From Bacteroidales bacterium (GTDB taxonomy: Bacteria; Bacteroidota; Bacteroidia; Bacteroidales; CAIWKO01), in the NCBI GenBank assembly GCA_023228145.1, contig JALOBU010000001.1, forward strand, positions 62,001 through 126,000: a stretch of DNA of 64,000 bases, read 5' to 3'. Positions within the stretch are counted from its first letter, which is position 1. Each line of letters begins with the position of its first letter. Below, piece by piece: positions 17,542-25,589 of the stretch. The translations under genes and the position numbers were made by a program. Under the pieces are notes generated by a model, which worked only from the letters and a program-made list of their open reading frames with translations, was not told where the DNA came from and did not search any database.

Positions 17542-18797
17542 ATGAAAAATAACCAGGAACATCATTTTTACGAACTAAGCAATGGAGTGCGTATTATTCA
17601 CAAGAATAGCAACACCCCTGTAATTCATCTCGGATTGTTTATTAATGCGGGCTCCCGTGACGAAAAAAAAGAAGAACAGGGTATGGCGCATTTTATAGAG
17701 CATGTGATATTTAAAGGCACACAAAAACGTAAGTCCTACCAAATATTCAACAGCATCGAAAATGTGGGCGGTGACCTGAATGCATATACTGCCAAAGAGG
17801 AAACCTGCATACACTGTTCTGTTCCGGCGGAATACTTTGAAAAAGCCGCGGAAATTATTGCTGATGTTGCCTTTCATTCGATATTTCCCGACAAAGAACT
17901 GGAGAAAGAAAAGGATATCATTATAGACGAATACTATTATTTTAAGGACATCCCCGAAGAAACTATCATGGATGATTTTGATGAACTTGTGTTTGGCAAT
18001 CATCCCTTGGGGTATAACATACTTGGCCATCCGGAACGCATCCGGCAATTTTCAAAAAAAGATATTGACGCATTTATGCAGGCCAATTACCATCCCTCAA
18101 AAATGGTGGTCAGTGTGGTGGGCAATGTGCCCGAAAAAAATGTTTATCGTATCATTCAAAAATATTTTGACTTCAGGCAAACCTTACAATTAAAAGCCCG
18201 TGCACGCCGAAAGTTTTCAGCATACCTACCCGTTAAAAAGGCATATAAAAAAAAGATATTTCAGTCGCATTGCATTATGGGGACTCCGGCTTATTCCACT
18301 TTTGACAAACATAAAACAGCTTTGATACTCCTGAACAACCTGCTTGGAGGGCCTGCATCCAATTCGCTCTGAATATGGCGGTACGTGAAAAACACGGCCT
18401 GACGTACAATATTGAGTCGAACTATTCGGCATTTACCGATACGGGGCTTTTCAGGATTTATGTGAGCGCCGACAACGACAGTATGGAAAAAACCACGGAA
18501 ATCATTGACAAGATATTGAAATCCCTGCGGGGAAAAAAGTTAGGTACATTGCAGTTAGCGAGGGCAAAACAGCAATTGCTCGGGAACCTGTGCCTGGCGC
18601 TTGAAAATAAAACAGCCGAAATGCTTTCCATGGGAAAAGCTTTTTTGATTTTCAATAGAGTGGATACCGTGGAAACGATAAGCCGCAAAATTGAAAATAT
18701 CACGGATATGGAATTGCTGGAAATTGCCAACGAAATTCTTTGCCCTGCCTGCTTTTGTGAATTAAAATATTTGTCTGATGAATCTTACAGAGGATAA
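17542..18797 (+). pseudogene. M16-family zinc protease, split by a frameshift
   Basis: The first 276 codons encode an M16 (insulinase/mitochondrial processing peptidase-like) N-terminal half with the inverted zinc motif HFIEH in EQGMAHFIEHVIFKGT and the downstream acidic stretch EKEKDIIIDEYYY. The frame stops at a TGA at 18370-18372 right after GGPASNSL. The rest of the protein continues in another frame from the ATG at 18375 (NMAVREKHGLTYNIES) to 18797. Family members normally read about N-S-R-L-N-M-A-V-R here, so a single missing base near 18367 (CGT to CT) explains both parts. Two separate polypeptides, a true pseudogene or an assembly error are all possible; the remaining sequence shows no other damage. 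The next gene overlaps its end by 20 bases. Confidence 0.85.
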
Positions 18798-19419
18798 AAT
18801 CACAACTTATGCAGAAATGATTTCAAGCCCCGAGGGCAGGGTATTAAGCCGCCTGAGGCGCGAAACACACCTGAAAGCGATGAACCCCATCATGCTTACA
18901 GGGCATATTCAGGGAAGTTTATTACGGATGCTGACATCCATGATAAAGCCACGCCTGGTGCTTGAAATAGGAACTTACACAGGCTATTCGGCAATTTGCA
19001 TGGCGCAGGGCCTAAACGAAAACGGAAAAATCATCACCATAGAAATCAATCCTGAACTGGAAAATATCTGCAGGAAATATTTTGCAGAAAGCGAAATGAA
19101 TGATAAAATTAATCTCATCATCGGCGATGCGCTCACAGTAATACCAACACTTGAGCAAAAGTTCGATATGGTATATATTGATTGTGATAAATCAGACTAT
19201 CTCAATGTATATAATCTTGCTATGGAAAAACTGAATTCAGGAGGGTACATATTTGCAGATAATGTGTTGTGGCATGGAAAAATTTTTGCCTCTGACGATA
19301 AAAACAACAAAGGCACCAAGGCCATTAAATTGTTTAATCGCTATATAAAAAATGATGTCAGGGTGCAGAACCTGCTGCTTCCCATGCGTGACGGACTTAT
19401 GCTCATACAGAAACTGTAA
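18778..19419 (+). CDS. O-methyltransferase, family 3 (SAM-dependent)
   Basis: 213 residues. The SAM-binding motif LVLEIGTYTGYSAICMAQGL, the acidic strand end ITIEIN and the metal-site segment DMVYIDCDKSDYLNVY fit the catechol-O-methyltransferase-like family 3, which uses a divalent metal to methylate catechol-type hydroxyls. The last strands (FADNVLWHGKI) are also typical. The gene starts inside the last codons of the frameshifted M16 gene and stops two bases from the convergent hydrolase gene. Substrate unknown. Confidence 0.9.
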   Translation: MNLTEDKITTYAEMISSPEGRVLSRLRRETHLKAMNPIMLTGHIQGSLLRMLTSMIKPRLVLEIGTYTGYSAICMAQGLNENGKIITIEINPELENICRKYFAESEMNDKINLIIGDALTVIPTLEQKFDMVYIDCDKSDYLNVYNLAMEKLNSGGYIFADNVLWHGKIFASDDKNNKGTKAIKLFNRYIKNDVRVQNLLLPMRDGLMLIQKL

Positions 19420-19421
19420 TC

Positions 19422-20837
19422 TTATTTCTGAAATAAAAACAGTTTCTTATTATTTTCCACGAGTTTCATAATGTTTATGAAAGCTGTATCCTGAAAAAAT
19501 CTCATAAAAAGTGTGTCGTTTTCAAAACGCGACTTGTCGCTAAATCCCAGTTTTGCGGCTTTGCGCAGATGAGTCAACACTTTTTCATCATCTTTTTTTT
19601 GTGCAAAAATCCTGGCAAACATAGCTTCGGGTTCGGGGTTGTCCGTATCAATTATGGAATATAATTCAATGTAGTGATGGGCTTCCTCTGTTTTATTCTG
19701 GCTTATGGAGGAGTTGCTTGCGGAGAAAGCAGCCAGACTGAGATATTCCAGGATTCTTTTAACAATTGCTTTATCATTGGATTGATTTGAAAATGTAAGA
19801 AATTGGTTCAATTTTACTACTTCCGCTTTCCACCATGTTGCATTTTCGGTTGTTAGTTTTTGTGCATATTGTTGTTGCATGGCAAGTTCTCTTTTCAGGT
19901 TCAGTTCTTCCTGCTGAAGGTAGTTTTTTACAACAGAATTTCCTGCGAGTACCTGATGTTGTTCCTCCATGCTTTTGGTATCAGCAATGCCTTTGAAATA
20001 ACTTACCATTTTCTTTATCAACAGGTATTCTTTGAACTTATTGCCATTTTTTCGGGCATTTTCGAGCAATTGTTTTTGCTCTTCAAAATGCTGGTTGATA
20101 AAATTTGTATCGGCAGGAATTTTATTGTCTTTCATAGCGTTTAATTCCATCCACAAAAACACCTCATTAAACTCTTCTTTGGGCGGCCAGCCATGCGTTC
20201 CTTCAAAAACTACAAATTGCCGCCTGAAATTATTTTTTTCCAGGGCCATATCAAGCCGGAGCATTTCCGCATAGTTCATATCCTGGTCTCCTGCAAATCC
20301 AAAAAAGTCAAATTTAGATTTTATTGCGTCTTTGGTTTGAGGAAACCCCCCTGAGCAGCCTATAACACCGGCAATGCCGCCTTTAATGATGGCAACAGAA
20401 CTTGCCACGCGTGCTCCTCCTGAAAACCCGCATGTATATATTCTGCCGGGGTCTATGCTAAAACGGGCTTCAATGTCTTCGAGCATGATATCATAATGCG
20501 CAGCTGCTGTTTCCCATGTCATGCCATTTCGGGATACCAGAGAGCCTGCCAGAATATAACCATATTTTTCAGCACAGGACTTCAGTAATTCAAGAGGTAT
20601 GAGGCCATTGGCTGTCGGGTCAAAACATATTATTAAAGGTGATTTTTTTTCTTCAGAATAATTTAAAGGCAGGTATAATGCATAAGCATGGGTGGCGTTT
20701 TTGTGGCAATTAACTTTTGAGATTATCTTTCCTTTCTCAAAAGGTTTTTCTTCCTGTTCCTTAGTTTTTTGTTGCCCCGTACAGGAAATAAGCATTGAAC
20801 AGGATAAAAAAATTATTAAATAAATATGACTTTTCAT
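19422..20837 (-). CDS. Alpha/beta-hydrolase-fold lipoprotein with helical C-terminal half
   Basis: 471 residues from the ATG at 20837 (MKSHIYLIIFLSCSMLISC), a lipoprotein signal; the start at 20858 would add seven residues before it. Residues about 45-255 form an alpha/beta hydrolase similar to the phospholipase/carboxylesterase group: the nucleophile elbow GFSGGARV, an acidic GDQD and the His in EGTHGWPP are a plausible Ser-Asp-His triad. The remaining 200 residues are helical and end in a TPR-like stretch (AMFARIFAQKKDDEKVLTHLRKA is shown here only in part: KVLTHLRKAAKLGF). Probably an envelope esterase or peptidase; substrate not deducible. Divergent from pssA with its own -7 box. Confidence 0.75.
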   Translation of the reverse strand: MKSHIYLIIFLSCSMLISCTGQQKTKEQEEKPFEKGKIISKVNCHKNATHAYALYLPLNYSEEKKSPLIICFDPTANGLIPLELLKSCAEKYGYILAGSLVSRNGMTWETAAAHYDIMLEDIEARFSIDPGRIYTCGFSGGARVASSVAIIKGGIAGVIGCSGGFPQTKDAIKSKFDFFGFAGDQDMNYAEMLRLDMALEKNNFRRQFVVFEGTHGWPPKEEFNEVFLWMELNAMKDNKIPADTNFINQHFEEQKQLLENARKNGNKFKEYLLIKKMVSYFKGIADTKSMEEQHQVLAGNSVVKNYLQQEELNLKRELAMQQQYAQKLTTENATWWKAEVVKLNQFLTFSNQSNDKAIVKRILEYLSLAAFSASNSSISQNKTEEAHHYIELYSIIDTDNPEPEAMFARIFAQKKDDEKVLTHLRKAAKLGFSDKSRFENDTLFMRFFQDTAFINIMKLVENNKKLFLFQK

Positions 20838-20855
20838 AATGCTGCTATTTATAAA

Positions 20856-20863
20856 CAAAAATA
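20856..20863 (-). promoter_or_regulatory. -7 box for the hydrolase lipoprotein gene
   Basis: The minus strand reads TATTTTTG, a TAnnTTTG match, 18 bases before the ATG at 20837. Confidence 0.45.
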
Positions 20864-20899
20864 AAGAAAAGTATTTTGCCCGATATTGCCTGAAATAAT

Positions 20900-20907
20900 T
20901 ATTTTTG
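20900..20907 (+). promoter_or_regulatory. -7 box for pssA
   Basis: TATTTTTG, a TAnnTTTG match, 15 bases before the ATG at 20923. Confidence 0.45.
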
Positions 20908-20922
20908 TTTTTTATATTGTTT

Positions 20923-21693
20923 ATGCGTTTAAAGTCAAATATTGCAAATTTTATAACCCTTTTTAACCTGCTTTGCGGAAGTATTGCTATATATTTTCTG
21001 TTCAGAGAAGAATATATGAATTCGCTTTATTTTATTCTCGCGGCAGCTTTTTTTGATTTCTCCGATGGTTTTATTGCCCGTGCATTAAAAATAAAATCAC
21101 CTATGGGCAAACAGCTTGATTCTCTTGCCGATGTGGTGTCGTTTGGACTTGCCCCGGGTATTGTGCTTTTTCAGATGATGGCAAATAGCTTCAATCATAA
21201 TCATCTGATTTTACCTGAATACACATCTTTTTTAGCTTTTCTTATACCTGTCTTTTCTGCATGGAGGCTCGCCAAATTTAATATTGACGATAAGCAATCC
21301 TTTCAATTCCGGGGTTTGCCGACACCGGCTTGCGGACTGTTTATTTTTTCATTATTACCAACTTTTTCCGGAAATATGTTATCTCCGCTCTTTCCCTGGC
21401 ATGACGAATATTATAAAATTATTACACATCCGGCCTTTTTATTATCAGCAACACTTTTGCTCTCGTTTTTGCTGGTTTCGAACATCCCTTTAATGGCTTT
21501 CAAATTTAAATCGTTTTCATGGGAGAAAAATAAAATAAAATATGTTTTCCTGATAATCTCAGTATTGTTATTCATATTATTTTATTTTGTTGCAGTACCT
21601 TTTATTTTAATTTTGTATATAGTAATATCATTTTTTGAAACAGTAATATTATCTAAAAGTAAAAAGAAACATGAATTTTATAGCAGAAATTGA
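20923..21693 (+). CDS. pssA: CDP-diacylglycerol--serine O-phosphatidyltransferase
   Basis: 256 residues from the ATG at 20923; the TTG at 20905 lies inside the promoter box. It joins serine to CDP-diacylglycerol to make phosphatidylserine, precursor of phosphatidylethanolamine. The CDP-alcohol phosphotransferase signature D-x2-D-G-x2-A-R-x8-G-x3-D-x3-D is complete (FDFSDGFIARALK, then GKQLDSLAD). The protein has about seven or eight membrane spans; the opening FITLFNLLCGSIAI is typical of PssA. The C-terminal end overlaps purS by 23 bases. No phosphatidylserine decarboxylase gene is adjacent. Confidence 0.9.
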   Translation: MRLKSNIANFITLFNLLCGSIAIYFLFREEYMNSLYFILAAAFFDFSDGFIARALKIKSPMGKQLDSLADVVSFGLAPGIVLFQMMANSFNHNHLILPEYTSFLAFLIPVFSAWRLAKFNIDDKQSFQFRGLPTPACGLFIFSLLPTFSGNMLSPLFPWHDEYYKIITHPAFLLSATLLLSFLLVSNIPLMAFKFKSFSWEKNKIKYVFLIISVLLFILFYFVAVPFILILYIVISFFETVILSKSKKKHEFYSRN

Positions 21694-21925
21694 CATCATG
21701 CCATTAAAAGAATTGCTTGACCCTCAGGGTAAGGCTGTAACATCGGGATTAAAAAATATGGGAATTCCCGAGATTCATGACGTCCGTATTGGAAAGCATA
21801 TAAGGGTTGAAATTGAAGCCAAGGATGAAAAAACTGCTAAAGATAAAATTGACAGGGCATGCAGAGAATTACTCTCCAATCCTATAATGGAAAGTTATTC
21901 TTATGTTATCAACAAAATGAAATGA
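21671..21925 (+). CDS. purS: Phosphoribosylformylglycinamidine synthase subunit PurS
   Basis: 84 residues with the PurS pattern: an N-terminal strand (FIAEIDIMPLKELLDPQGKAV), HDVRIGKHIRVEIEA and a C-terminal helix ending in NPIMESYSYVI. PurS forms a complex with PurL and PurQ in the fourth step of purine synthesis. Neither partner is in the window. A separate PurS implies that this organism uses the three-subunit enzyme and not the single large PurL found in many gut Bacteroidota (inference). The start codon lies inside the end of pssA, so the two are translationally linked. Confidence 0.9.
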   Translation: MNFIAEIDIMPLKELLDPQGKAVTSGLKNMGIPEIHDVRIGKHIRVEIEAKDEKTAKDKIDRACRELLSNPIMESYSYVINKMK

Positions 21926-21960
21926 TTAAGTTACACATGGATTAATTAATATCATTTTTT

Positions 21961-22311
21961 ATGAAAAACCTATGCAATATCAGTATGTTTTTGCTTGTGT
22001 TGCTCATAAGCCTAAACACAGTTAAGGCACAAAAAATCTATTCCTGTGATTATAAGAGTGATGCCAAAGTGAAAGTGTATGTGGCTGAATATAAAAGCGA
22101 TGCCGACCTGGTTGTTTACAAATGTAATTATGCAAGTGATGCTACTGGGAACGAGGGGTTATGGTACTTTTGCGAGTATAAGAGTGATGCGGATGTTACC
22201 ATTTATTTTTGCGATTATAAAAGCGATGCTGATTTGGTGATATATTTTTCTACTTACAAAAGTGATGCAGCTTGGAAAAATAACAGCAAAAAGCATTTAA
22301 TGTATAAATAG
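21961..22311 (+). CDS. Small secreted protein of six YxSDA repeats (probable septoil-knot/DUF6150 domain)
   Basis: 116 residues: a signal peptide (MKNLCNISMFLLVLLISLNT, cleaved near KAQ), then six repeats of 13-16 residues built on C/x-x-Y-K-S-D-A followed by a short beta strand, for example CDYKSDADLVIYF. The pattern fits the small DUF6150 family, which as far as I recall is now described as the 7(1) septoil-knot domain, a deeply knotted beta fold. That link is from memory. Repeats three and six deviate most (CNYASDATGNEGLW, STYKSDAAWKNN). Function is unknown. It follows purS by 35 bases and precedes a degenerate repeat region. Confidence 0.72.
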   Translation: MKNLCNISMFLLVLLISLNTVKAQKIYSCDYKSDAKVKVYVAEYKSDADLVVYKCNYASDATGNEGLWYFCEYKSDADVTIYFCDYKSDADLVIYFSTYKSDAAWKNNSKKHLMYK

Positions 22312-22348
22312 AATTTGAAGTATTTACCAAAAGAGACTCTCTTAAAAA

Positions 22349-22447
22349 TCTGTGTAACCCTTTATTTCTCTGTTAACTCTATGGTACATAACAATACAAT
22401 TCATTTAACCACAGAGAGCTAGAAAGTTAAGACAAAGAAAACACAGA
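22349..22447. repeat. Imperfect inverted repeat of the ACCACAGAG type, copy B
   Basis: Two facing arms of about 37-40 nt. The right arm (22408-22447) begins ACCACAGAGAG and ends ACACAGA; the left arm (22349-22385), read on the minus strand, begins ACCATAGAG and ends ACACAGA. The spacer is about 22 nt. Such ACCACAGAG/ACACAGAG strings recur in intergenic DNA of several phyla, and copy A is at 6346-6391. It fills the gap before ispG, where I see no other element. Confidence 0.55.
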
Positions 22448-22501
22448 AATGTTCTAACGATTTTTGGACTGCCTCTTTTTAATATTTATAAATATTTTTA
22501 C

Positions 22502-24205
22502 TTGAAATCCAGGGAAATATACATAGGAAATTTGCCGCTTGGAGGACAGCATCCGGTGCGTATCCAATCCATGACAAACAAAAAAACCATGAATACAGAG
22601 GCAACGGCAAAACAAGTACTTGCCTTGGCGGAGGCTGGCTGTGAAATGGTTAGAATTGCAGCACGGAATAAGACGGAAGCTGCAAATTTGAAAAATATCA
22701 AAAATTTTATTGCCCGATATAATTGCCATGTACCTTTGGTTGCAGATATTCATTTTTTGCCCGAAGCTGCAGAAGTGGCGGCACGTATTGTTGAAAAAGT
22801 ACGCATCAACCCTGGTAATTTTCTTGATAAGTCTTTATTTCTGAAAAAGAAAACTACTGTTTACGATGAGAATCTTTATCAGCAAGAGCTCGAAAACATT
22901 AGCCTTCGTCTTAAACCGCTGCTGAATATCTGCAAAGAGTATGGCACGGTTATACGTATCGGGGTCAACCACGGTTCTTTATCAGAACGCGTTACATGGC
23001 GTTATGGAAATACAGCCGAAGGTATGGTAGCTTCGGCCAAAGAGTATATTGAAATTTGCCGTTTACAAGGATTTCACAATCTGGTAATTTCAATGAAATC
23101 AAGTGATGTGAAAACCATGGTGTATGCATATCGTTTGCTTGTGATCCAAATGATTAAGTTAGGTTATGACTATCCCTTACATCTTGGGGTTACAGAAACT
23201 GGTGCTGGAATTGATGCCCGTTTAAAATCAGCGGCAGGAATAGGTACACTGCTTCTTGAAGGCATTGGGGATACCATACGCGTTTCTCTGACAGAAGACC
23301 CTTTAAAGGAAATACCCATTGCTAAACTGCTTGTCGATAATTTCGGGAAAACGAAGAAAAAACAAATCAGCAGGATACCTAAAATTAATACTTATAATAA
23401 AACATTTACATATAAAATAAACTGCCTGGAGCATTTCAGTCAAACAGCTTGTGTATTGCTTGAGACACAAAAAAAAGGATTCAAAGAAGTTTCTCCGGAT
23501 TTTTATCTCGACAAATCAAAAAAGTATTTGTCTGATGCAGATACCGGGATAAAAATTCCCGTTGTTTTTTTAAGAACAGAAAAATACGATGTAAGTATAT
23601 TTAATAAACAATACCGTTCGGTTTCTGCTCTTATGTTTGATTTCAGTGATTGCAAAGATTTATTTAGGATGAAAAAACAGCTGAAAGAAATGAGGAAGCA
23701 GTATCCGGGAAATCCATTGCTTATCTATAAAAACTACCCCCTAAATAAATGCGAAACCGACCTGTCATTAATTGCTGCTACCGAATTTTCATTTTTTCTT
23801 ATTGATGGCATGATAGATGGAATTTGTATAGATATGGATACTGAAAATACAAATCTGAAAGAACTTATGTTCGGTATTTTACAAGCCACGGGCCTGCGGC
23901 GCATTAAAGCAGAATTTGTTGCATGTCCTACATGTGGAAGAACATCGTACGATGTGGAAGAAGCCTTAAAAATGATTTCGGAAAAACTATCGCATCTGAA
24001 ACATCTGAAGATAGGAGTGATGGGCTGTGTGGTGAATGGCCCGGGAGAGATGGCCGACGCCGATTACGGTTATGTGGGAACAACAACAGGGAAAATTAAC
24101 CTTTACCGTAAACAACAGTTGGTGAGTAAAAACATTACAGAAAGTGAAGCCATGGAAAAGCTTATTGAATTGATTAAAAATGACGGCAATTGGGTAGAGT
24201 CGTGA
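22502..24205 (+). CDS. ispG: 4-hydroxy-3-methylbut-2-enyl diphosphate synthase IspG (GcpE)
   Basis: 567 residues, the long form with an inserted domain between the TIM barrel and the iron-sulfur domain, as in other Bacteroidota and plants. It makes HMBPP in the non-mevalonate isoprenoid pathway. The barrel begins IYIGNLPLGGQHPVRIQSMT; VEKVRINPGNF and GVNHGSLSERV are further conserved parts. The [4Fe-4S] ligands are Cys475 and Cys478 in CPTCGRTSYDVEE and Cys509 in GVMGCVVNGPGE. The start is a TTG at 22502 because no ATG exists upstream in frame; family members begin with similar residues, and ATT codons further upstream are less likely. Confidence 0.93.
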   Translation: MKSREIYIGNLPLGGQHPVRIQSMTNKKTMNTEATAKQVLALAEAGCEMVRIAARNKTEAANLKNIKNFIARYNCHVPLVADIHFLPEAAEVAARIVEKVRINPGNFLDKSLFLKKKTTVYDENLYQQELENISLRLKPLLNICKEYGTVIRIGVNHGSLSERVTWRYGNTAEGMVASAKEYIEICRLQGFHNLVISMKSSDVKTMVYAYRLLVIQMIKLGYDYPLHLGVTETGAGIDARLKSAAGIGTLLLEGIGDTIRVSLTEDPLKEIPIAKLLVDNFGKTKKKQISRIPKINTYNKTFTYKINCLEHFSQTACVLLETQKKGFKEVSPDFYLDKSKKYLSDADTGIKIPVVFLRTEKYDVSIFNKQYRSVSALMFDFSDCKDLFRMKKQLKEMRKQYPGNPLLIYKNYPLNKCETDLSLIAATEFSFFLIDGMIDGICIDMDTENTNLKELMFGILQATGLRRIKAEFVACPTCGRTSYDVEEALKMISEKLSHLKHLKIGVMGCVVNGPGEMADADYGYVGTTTGKINLYRKQQLVSKNITESEAMEKLIELIKNDGNWVES

Positions 24206-24269
24206 AACAGTCAAACACAAGAACATATAATTGTCAGTTTGTGAGATGAGAATTCTCTGAAGAATTGTT

Positions 24270-24277
24270 TAATTTTG
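24270..24277 (+). promoter_or_regulatory. -7 box for tyrS
   Basis: TAATTTTG, a TAnnTTTG match, 13 bases before the tyrS ATG. Confidence 0.5.
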
Positions 24278-24290
24278 TTAAAAAGTTGAT

Positions 24291-25589
24291 ATGAATTTCA
24301 TTGAAGAATTGCGCTGGAGAGGGATGGTGCACGATATGACTCCCGAAGTGGAGCAACAGCTTGCCAAAGAAATGACCACAGCTTATGTGGGTATTGACCC
24401 TACAGCCGATTCGTTGCACATCGGGCATCTGGTCTCCATTATGATGCTGAAACATTTCCAGTTATGCGGCCATAAACCAATTGCTCTTGTTGGCGGTGCA
24501 ACAGGGATGATTGGAGACCCGTCGGGCAAGTCGGAAGAGCGCAATCTGCTGGATGAAGAAACACTTAGATTTAATCAGGAAGGCATACAGAAACAGCTGC
24601 AAAAATTTCTGGATTTTTCAGAGGGTATTCCCAACAAAGCTGAAATAGTAAATAACTATGACTGGATGAAAGATTTTAATTTTCTTTCATTTTTACGTGA
24701 AGTGGGTAAATACCTCACCATAAATTATATGATGACGAAGGATTCGGTTCAAAAACGTATGCAGGCAGGAAGCGGCATTTCATTTACTGAATTTACTTAC
24801 CAATTGGTACAGGGATATGATTTTTATTGGCTCAGCCTGAACAAAAACTGCAAATTGCAAATGGGTGGAGCCGACCAATGGGGCAACATTACTACAGGAA
24901 CAGAACTTATAAGGCGCAAAGGCGGTACGGAGGCTTTTGCAATTACCTGTCCCCTGATTACGAAAACAGATGGTAGTAAATTCGGAAAAACCGACAGCGG
25001 GAATATCTGGCTTGACCCCCAAAAAACTTCGCCATATAAGTTTTACCAGTTTTGGTTGAACTGCTCTGATGCTGATACTGAGAAATACATTAAAATATTT
25101 ACTTTGTTTTCAAAACAGGAAATAAATGACCTGATTAATCAGCATCAACAATTCCCGGAAAAAAGAATACTGCAGAAAGCTATGGCAAAAGATATTACCG
25201 TTAGGGTTCACTCCGAACGCGAATATGAAACTGCCTGCAGGGCGTCGGAAATATTATTTGGTAAAGGAACAGCAGAAACATTGCAATCACTTGACGAGCA
25301 AACATTTCTTTCTGTTTTTGAAGGCGTACCTCAATATGAAGTTTCTCCACTTGATTTACAATCAGGTATTGAAATTACGGAACTGCTCACCATAAAGACA
25401 AATATAATTCCTTCAAAAAGTGAAGCAAGAAGGTTGTTCAAAGAAGGTTGCCTGCTGGTTAACAAACAAAAAATGCAGGAAGGAATAAGTATTGATAGAG
25501 CATCGTTGCTTAATGAAAAATACATCCTGGTGCAGAAGGGAAAGAAGAATTATTTTCTTTTAATCTGCAAAAATCAAACTCCCGATTAA
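24291..25589 (+). CDS. tyrS: Tyrosine--tRNA ligase
   Basis: 432 residues, class I synthetase of the bacterial TyrRS1 type. The HIGH motif is in DPTADSLHIGHLVS, the KMSKS-equivalent is KFGKTDSG, and the tyrosine-binding YQLVQGYDFYWL and GADQWGNITTG segments are present. The C-terminal S4-like RNA-binding domain starts near residue 360 (SKSEARRLFKEGCLLVN). The stop codon overlaps the stop of the convergent kinase gene: the two share TTA/TAA bases at 25586-25589. Confidence 0.96.
   Translation: MNFIEELRWRGMVHDMTPEVEQQLAKEMTTAYVGIDPTADSLHIGHLVSIMMLKHFQLCGHKPIALVGGATGMIGDPSGKSEERNLLDEETLRFNQEGIQKQLQKFLDFSEGIPNKAEIVNNYDWMKDFNFLSFLREVGKYLTINYMMTKDSVQKRMQAGSGISFTEFTYQLVQGYDFYWLSLNKNCKLQMGGADQWGNITTGTELIRRKGGTEAFAITCPLITKTDGSKFGKTDSGNIWLDPQKTSPYKFYQFWLNCSDADTEKYIKIFTLFSKQEINDLINQHQQFPEKRILQKAMAKDITVRVHSEREYETACRASEILFGKGTAETLQSLDEQTFLSVFEGVPQYEVSPLDLQSGIEITELLTIKTNIIPSKSEARRLFKEGCLLVNKQKMQEGISIDRASLLNEKYILVQKGKKNYFLLICKNQTPD

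Noticed and set aside
18361..18377. Programmed frameshift in the M16 gene
   Set aside because: The shift needed is -1 after a CTC codon, and no slippery heptamer or downstream stem is apparent; a one-base loss explains it better.
25586..25589. Shared stop region of the convergent tyrS and kinase genes as a functional overlap
   Set aside because: A four-base convergent overlap in a compact AT-rich genome is unremarkable.
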